Shown here in pieces: positions 60,995 to 64,000 of a DNA stretch of 64,000 bases (position 1 is the first letter of the stretch; every line of letters begins with the position of its first letter). Under the pieces are notes generated by a model, which was given only the letters and a program-made list of their open reading frames with translations, made no database searches and had not been told where the DNA came from. The stretch is from NCBI RefSeq assembly GCF_000739615.1, contig NZ_BATP01000025.1:94949-158948 (forward strand), read 5' to 3'. Both the position numbers and the translations under genes were made by a program. This DNA comes from Haloferula sp. BvORR071. Its GTDB lineage: Bacteria; Verrucomicrobiota; Verrucomicrobiia; Verrucomicrobiales; Akkermansiaceae.

Positions 60995-61519
60995 GTGCTC
61001 CCAATGAAACACCGCTTCCAAAAGCAATTTTTGCCTTGGATCGCCTGTCTCGCAACTACCGCGATCCATCTTCCTCTCCAGTCGAGCGCCGGGGAACAGG
61101 TCGCACCCACCGGCATCTCCATCGACGTTGCAGTCACCGAGGAATGGGGAGCAGGACGTCCCATGGTCCGGCTCCACAATCATACGGATCACACCATCAG
61201 CTTTCTGAGCTACGGGGTTACAGGCGCATGGAAGGTCCGCGTCTTCAACAAGGAAGGCACTGAAATCGGATCCGCCGGGTTCCAACCATTTAAAGGCGGA
61301 AGCAATGCAACGCGTCGGATCAAACCGGGAGAAACCGACCAGATGCTACTCGATATCCGCTGGGGCATCCTCAAGGACACTGACATCCCGCCAGTGTGCC
61401 GGGTCGAAATCGAGACCCCTCCCTTCTTCGGTGAAGAAGACGCCCACACCTCGGCGAAGCTCGTCGTTCCCATGAAGCTGCTGGAAGAACCACCGCCAGC
61501 CAAGCCCCCCGGCGAATGA
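60995..61519 (+). CDS. Exported protein of unknown function
   Basis: 174 aa if started at GTG 60995, which has a strong Shine-Dalgarno AAGGAGG at 60977-60983 (11-nt spacing); ATG 61004 gives 171 aa but 20-nt spacing. The N-terminus (KQFLPWIACLATTAIHLPLQSSA) is a signal peptide. The mature part is beta-rich (GISIDVAVTEEWGAGRPMVRL; HTISFLSYGVTGAWKVRVFN) with the look of an Ig-like domain and a Pro-rich end (EEPPPAKPPGE). No known family. It is convergent with the glycosidase gene. Confidence 0.7.
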   Translation: MLPMKHRFQKQFLPWIACLATTAIHLPLQSSAGEQVAPTGISIDVAVTEEWGAGRPMVRLHNHTDHTISFLSYGVTGAWKVRVFNKEGTEIGSAGFQPFKGGSNATRRIKPGETDQMLLDIRWGILKDTDIPPVCRVEIETPPFFGEEDAHTSAKLVVPMKLLEEPPPAKPPGE

Positions 61520-61536
61520 CTCGGCGCCAATCGCCC

Positions 61537-62652
61537 TCACTTCCCCTTCACCTTGTCCGCCGCTTTCCAAAACTCCTTCCCCTCCGGCGTGGAGTGATCC
61601 ACCAACAACCACAACTCCCGCGCCAATGACGCCTCTGTAATCAGATCCTCCGCCGGACCCTCCTTCCACTTCGCGTAATGCGCCTCCGCATCGGAGATCG
61701 CGCGCTTGAGGTAAACGTCCTGCCCCGTGTGGCGATAAAGCTCCAGGTCCGCCTCCACCATCAGGTGTGACCACTTCAGCGGATCGCGGTATATCTTCTT
61801 CTGCCCGTCCAGCATGCCATCCGCGGCCTTGCCCATGCGCAGGGCTTCATCGAGGTAGAATTCCTGCCCGGTGCGTGTGTGCAACGAGAGGAAATTCCGC
61901 AGCATCAGCGCTGAGTTGTAGGTGAGCTGGCCTCCATTCACCTTCCCGGTGGACACATCAATGTTGTCGCCGAACAGACCGTTGTCGCCCTGCAGGGTCT
62001 TCACCGTCCACACCACGATCTTCTCGCCCTGCGCATTCCACTTCGCCGCTTCCGGCTCCTTCTTCCATCGTGCCAGGCGGAAGCAACCGAGGGCCGCTGG
62101 CGCATTCACGCAGGTGTTCTTGCCGTTGCCCTTGTGCTTCTCGTGCCACCAGATGCCACCGCCTGCTTCCTCATCCCAACCACTCAGGACGAAATCCAGC
62201 GTCTCCTCCGCCCGCTTCAGGTACTTCGACTCCTTCGTCGTCTCGTAGGCTTCCAGGAAGGTCAGCACCATCCACGCGTTGTCGTCATAGTACTTGTCGC
62301 TGCCGCCCTGGGTGCGTGCCGGCTCGTAGCCGGGGATCTTCACCTTCACGTCCCAATAGGCATCCATCGCCTCGAAGAAATCGCGCTGGATCGAACGGAA
62401 GCGTTTGTCGTGGCGGGCAGCCGCGACCAACGAGGAGAACATCACGCCATTGCCCCAGATCAGCTCGGGATCCTTGCCCCCCGCCTTGGCCGAATAGAGG
62501 TGCGACTTGCGGTCCCAGAACTTGTCCTGGATGTGATCGGAAACTTCCGTTGCCTTCGCCAGGAAAGGCGACGCGGTCTGCGCGCCCAGCGGCAACACCG
62601 CAAGCAACAGAGCCAATCCAGCACGGAACCAAGAACAGCGGGGCGTTTTCAT
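61537..62652 (-). CDS. Secreted glycoside hydrolase family 76 (alpha-1,6-mannanase-like)
   Basis: 371 aa from ATG 62652 with a signal peptide (FRAGLALLLAVLPLGAQ). The (alpha/alpha)6-barrel of GH76 is shown by FWDRKSHLYSAKAG, WGNGVMFSSLVAAARH, the active-site pair in KYYDDNAWMVLTFLEAY, GGIWWHEKHKGNGKNTCVNA and NGGQLTYNSALMLRNFLSL. In GH76 two adjacent Asp of the YYDDNAW type act as nucleophile and acid/base. It would hydrolyse alpha-1,6-linked mannan backbones, e.g. from fungal walls or bacterial polysaccharides, outside the cell or in the periplasm. It stands alone, with no SusCD-like partner nearby. Confidence 0.9.
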   Translation of the reverse strand: MKTPRCSWFRAGLALLLAVLPLGAQTASPFLAKATEVSDHIQDKFWDRKSHLYSAKAGGKDPELIWGNGVMFSSLVAAARHDKRFRSIQRDFFEAMDAYWDVKVKIPGYEPARTQGGSDKYYDDNAWMVLTFLEAYETTKESKYLKRAEETLDFVLSGWDEEAGGGIWWHEKHKGNGKNTCVNAPAALGCFRLARWKKEPEAAKWNAQGEKIVVWTVKTLQGDNGLFGDNIDVSTGKVNGGQLTYNSALMLRNFLSLHTRTGQEFYLDEALRMGKAADGMLDGQKKIYRDPLKWSHLMVEADLELYRHTGQDVYLKRAISDAEAHYAKWKEGPAEDLITEASLARELWLLVDHSTPEGKEFWKAADKVKGK

Positions 62653-62721
62653 CGGAGGAGAGTCCCTCTCTAGCCAGCGCCGCGGAAAAACCCAGCGCCA
62701 AGCGTGCCCGCTTCTTTCCGC

Positions 62722-63456
62722 TTATCGGCTCTCCTCCGGCAACGCCGGGGCCGATTCCGCGGCGAAGCTGGCGATGATGTCGTTGAAGTCCCGCTCCGCC
62801 GCGCTGCGGTGCGAGAAAATCGTCCACATCAGCATCTGATAATAGGTGCTGTGGGTCTCGATCACCACTTGCTCGTAGGCGGTACGATGGCCGCCTTGGA
62901 CCCCGGTGATGCTGCGGCGGATCGCCCGGTAACCACCCACCTGGATCGTCTTCGGCTCGGAGACCTTGCTGTCCTGCAGCGCCTTGCCGAGACCTTCCGT
63001 CACGAAGACATCGAAGTCCGACAGGCTGGTCGGGAAGCTCGCCCGACCAGTCGGCAACACCATCACATACTGCTCATGCATCTTGTCGCCGACGGCGATC
63101 ACCGCAGCCGGATGCAGCTCCGGCATCTCGGACCATGAGCCCGGAATCTTGATCGAAACCTTGCCGTCCGCGCTGGCCACCTCCCGCGGCAGCGCTGCTG
63201 CCTTCCCGGTCTTCGCCGCACTGGCCACCGCCTCGGTCACCATCGAGACAGCCCAAGTCAGACCACCCAGCATCGCCAGCCCGGACAGTGCCGCGGAGAG
63301 CATCCAGCCCCGGGTGCGCAGGCGCGCTGCCTTCACCACCGCCACCACGAAGAAGATCAGGGCACAGAAACTGAAGCCCAGCAGCACCACCACTCCCAGC
63401 AGCCGGCTGTAGTTCTCGCTCGCCTCAGGAGAGACCGTTTCCGCGATCCATTGCAC
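62722..63456 (-). CDS. Membrane protein with a C-terminal soluble domain
   Basis: 244 aa from ATG 63456. Two hydrophobic segments (LLGVVVLLGFSFCALIFFVV; LSAALSGLAMLGGLTWAVSM) are joined by a short positive loop (KAARLRTRG). From residue ~90 a soluble part follows (GKVSIKIPGSWSEMPELHPA; EKxx-free VVIETHSTYYQMLMWTIFS) that resembles PsbP/DUF1795-like domains (SIKIPGSW...). Such domains are typically periplasmic. Function unknown. It begins close to the right end of the window, 69 nt upstream of the mannanase gene and in the same direction. Confidence 0.65.
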   Translation of the reverse strand: MQWIAETVSPEASENYSRLLGVVVLLGFSFCALIFFVVAVVKAARLRTRGWMLSAALSGLAMLGGLTWAVSMVTEAVASAAKTGKAAALPREVASADGKVSIKIPGSWSEMPELHPAAVIAVGDKMHEQYVMVLPTGRASFPTSLSDFDVFVTEGLGKALQDSKVSEPKTIQVGGYRAIRRSITGVQGGHRTAYEQVVIETHSTYYQMLMWTIFSHRSAAERDFNDIIASFAAESAPALPEESR

Positions 63457-63541
63457 CCGCGCGGATTAGCCCCCGGGGCTTGCAGCCACAAGCCAAATGG
63501 CCCCCGGAAACGGCTCACAAAACTAGATGCTTGCCATTTTA

Positions 63542-63558
63542 ACTTTGTGATACAAAGT
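63542..63558. promoter_or_regulatory. Palindromic operator ACTTTGT-gat-ACAAAGT
   Basis: ACTTTGT (63542-63548) and ACAAAGT (63552-63558) are perfect 7-bp inverted repeats with a 3-nt spacer in an AT-rich stretch, 60 nt upstream of the IspH-like gene start. A TTGCCA at 63531-63536 could be a -35 element. The size and symmetry fit a binding site for a dimeric repressor such as a GntR or PadR type protein; no such gene is visible in the window. Confidence 0.5.
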
Positions 63559-63617
63559 AAGTCCGATTTTGCACCTCACGACCAATCTGCGCCCCGGAAC
63601 TTTGCCCCACAAAGCCC

Positions 63618-64000
63618 ATGCCTGCAAGCATTTCACCCACACACTATGAATTCCGCCGCGCCCAAACCTCCGGCCACAGCCCCGAAACCCGCGCCGCCCT
63701 CGCCAAACTCGACCTGCGCCTGAAGCGCGGCGCGGTCACCATGCTCGGCCCCCTCGCCCCCGATGCCGCGCTCTGCGAGTTCTACCGCCGCCGCGGAGTG
63801 CTCGAAGGCAGCGCCACCGAATACCGCGCCCCCACCCACACTGTGGTGGTGCCCCTGACCGGCCTGCCGAAGGCCTGCCTCCGCAAGTGGCGCGACCATG
63901 GCCACGATGTCCTCGACCTAACCTTGCCAGCAGTGAAGCGCGCCCAAACCTCGCTGGCCCTGCTCGGCCTCGAGCACTGCAAGCAAGTGGTGATCGGCAG
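63618..64000 (+). CDS. IspH (LytB)-like protein, N-terminal part, cut by window end
   Basis: 127 codons from ATG 63618, running off the right edge. The segment HDVLDLTLPAVKRAQTSL resembles the IspH block DATCPxVxKxH with the Fe-S Cys replaced by Leu, and the following CKQVVIG resembles the strand after it. No GFCFGV-type first cysteine box is present; the N-terminus reads HYEFRRAQTSGHSPETRAAL. If related, it is a divergent paralogue without the canonical cluster ligands and hence not the isoprenoid enzyme itself. A remote Rossmann-like protein is the alternative. The palindrome at 63542 lies upstream. Confidence 0.45.
   Translation, partial: MPASISPTHYEFRRAQTSGHSPETRAALAKLDLRLKRGAVTMLGPLAPDAALCEFYRRRGVLEGSATEYRAPTHTVVVPLTGLPKACLRKWRDHGHDVLDLTLPAVKRAQTSLALLGLEHCKQVVIG

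Noticed and set aside
1..64000. tRNA or rRNA genes, insertion sequences with intact transposase, prophage genes
   Set aside because: None could be recognised on reading either strand.

Overview
The window reads as chromosomal DNA of a Verrucomicrobiota bacterium, most likely a Luteolibacter/Haloferula-type member of Verrucomicrobiaceae. The basis is high GC throughout, an autotransporter-associated beta-strand repeat protein, many secreted or membrane-anchored paralogous proteins without a known function, lamin-tail-domain exoproteins, and intergenic hairpin elements of the CGCGAA/ACGAAT type. This placement is inference from gene content; no rRNA or tRNA gene was seen.

1-9.4 kb: a truncated beta-strand repeat exoprotein, a secreted prolyl oligopeptidase, two small exported proteins, then a molybdoenzyme locus: an FdhF/YdeP-type oxidoreductase behind a candidate molybdenum-cofactor riboswitch, a conserved hypothetical protein, FdhD, and a divergent lipoprotein tyrosine phosphatase. 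9.4-20.9 kb: three tandem copies of a two-gene unit, each a ~675-690 aa protein followed by a ~520-530 aa protein overlapping it by ATGA, all with an N-terminal membrane anchor and helical repeats; one short copy has a 1-nt frameshift and an LprI-like gene sits between two units. 20.9-28.3 kb: an L-fucose regulon (fucI, ribose-type ABC transporter, divergent AraC regulator and class II aldolase), with hairpin repeats in its intergenic gaps.

28-50.7 kb: secretin-like exported protein, RNase HI, NupC-type nucleoside transporter, histidine kinase/globin/response regulator, a four-repeat lamin-tail protein coupled to a DUF4956 membrane protein, a second lamin-tail exoprotein, a displaced kbl 3' end beside the intact kbl, paired exported paralogues, a DUF4328 protein, a TPR protein, and a PTS IIA-like protein coupled to a ClC chloride channel with CBS domains.

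50.7-61 kb is a defence island and the highlight. A retron-type reverse transcriptase is preceded by a WH-SWIM zinc-finger protein and a 1027-aa WGR plus ARM/HEAT-repeat protein. In the 320-nt gap before the RT lies a textbook msr-msd layout: 12-bp perfect a1/a2 repeats enclosing a 26-bp msd hairpin. The gene set matches what I recall as the type XIII retron architecture. Next to it are an OGG-fold DNA glycosylase-like protein, a DUF262/DUF1524 (GmrSD-like) protein and a decayed hsdR N-terminus. 61-64 kb: an exported protein, a GH76 glycosidase, a membrane protein and the start of an IspH-like gene behind a palindromic operator.
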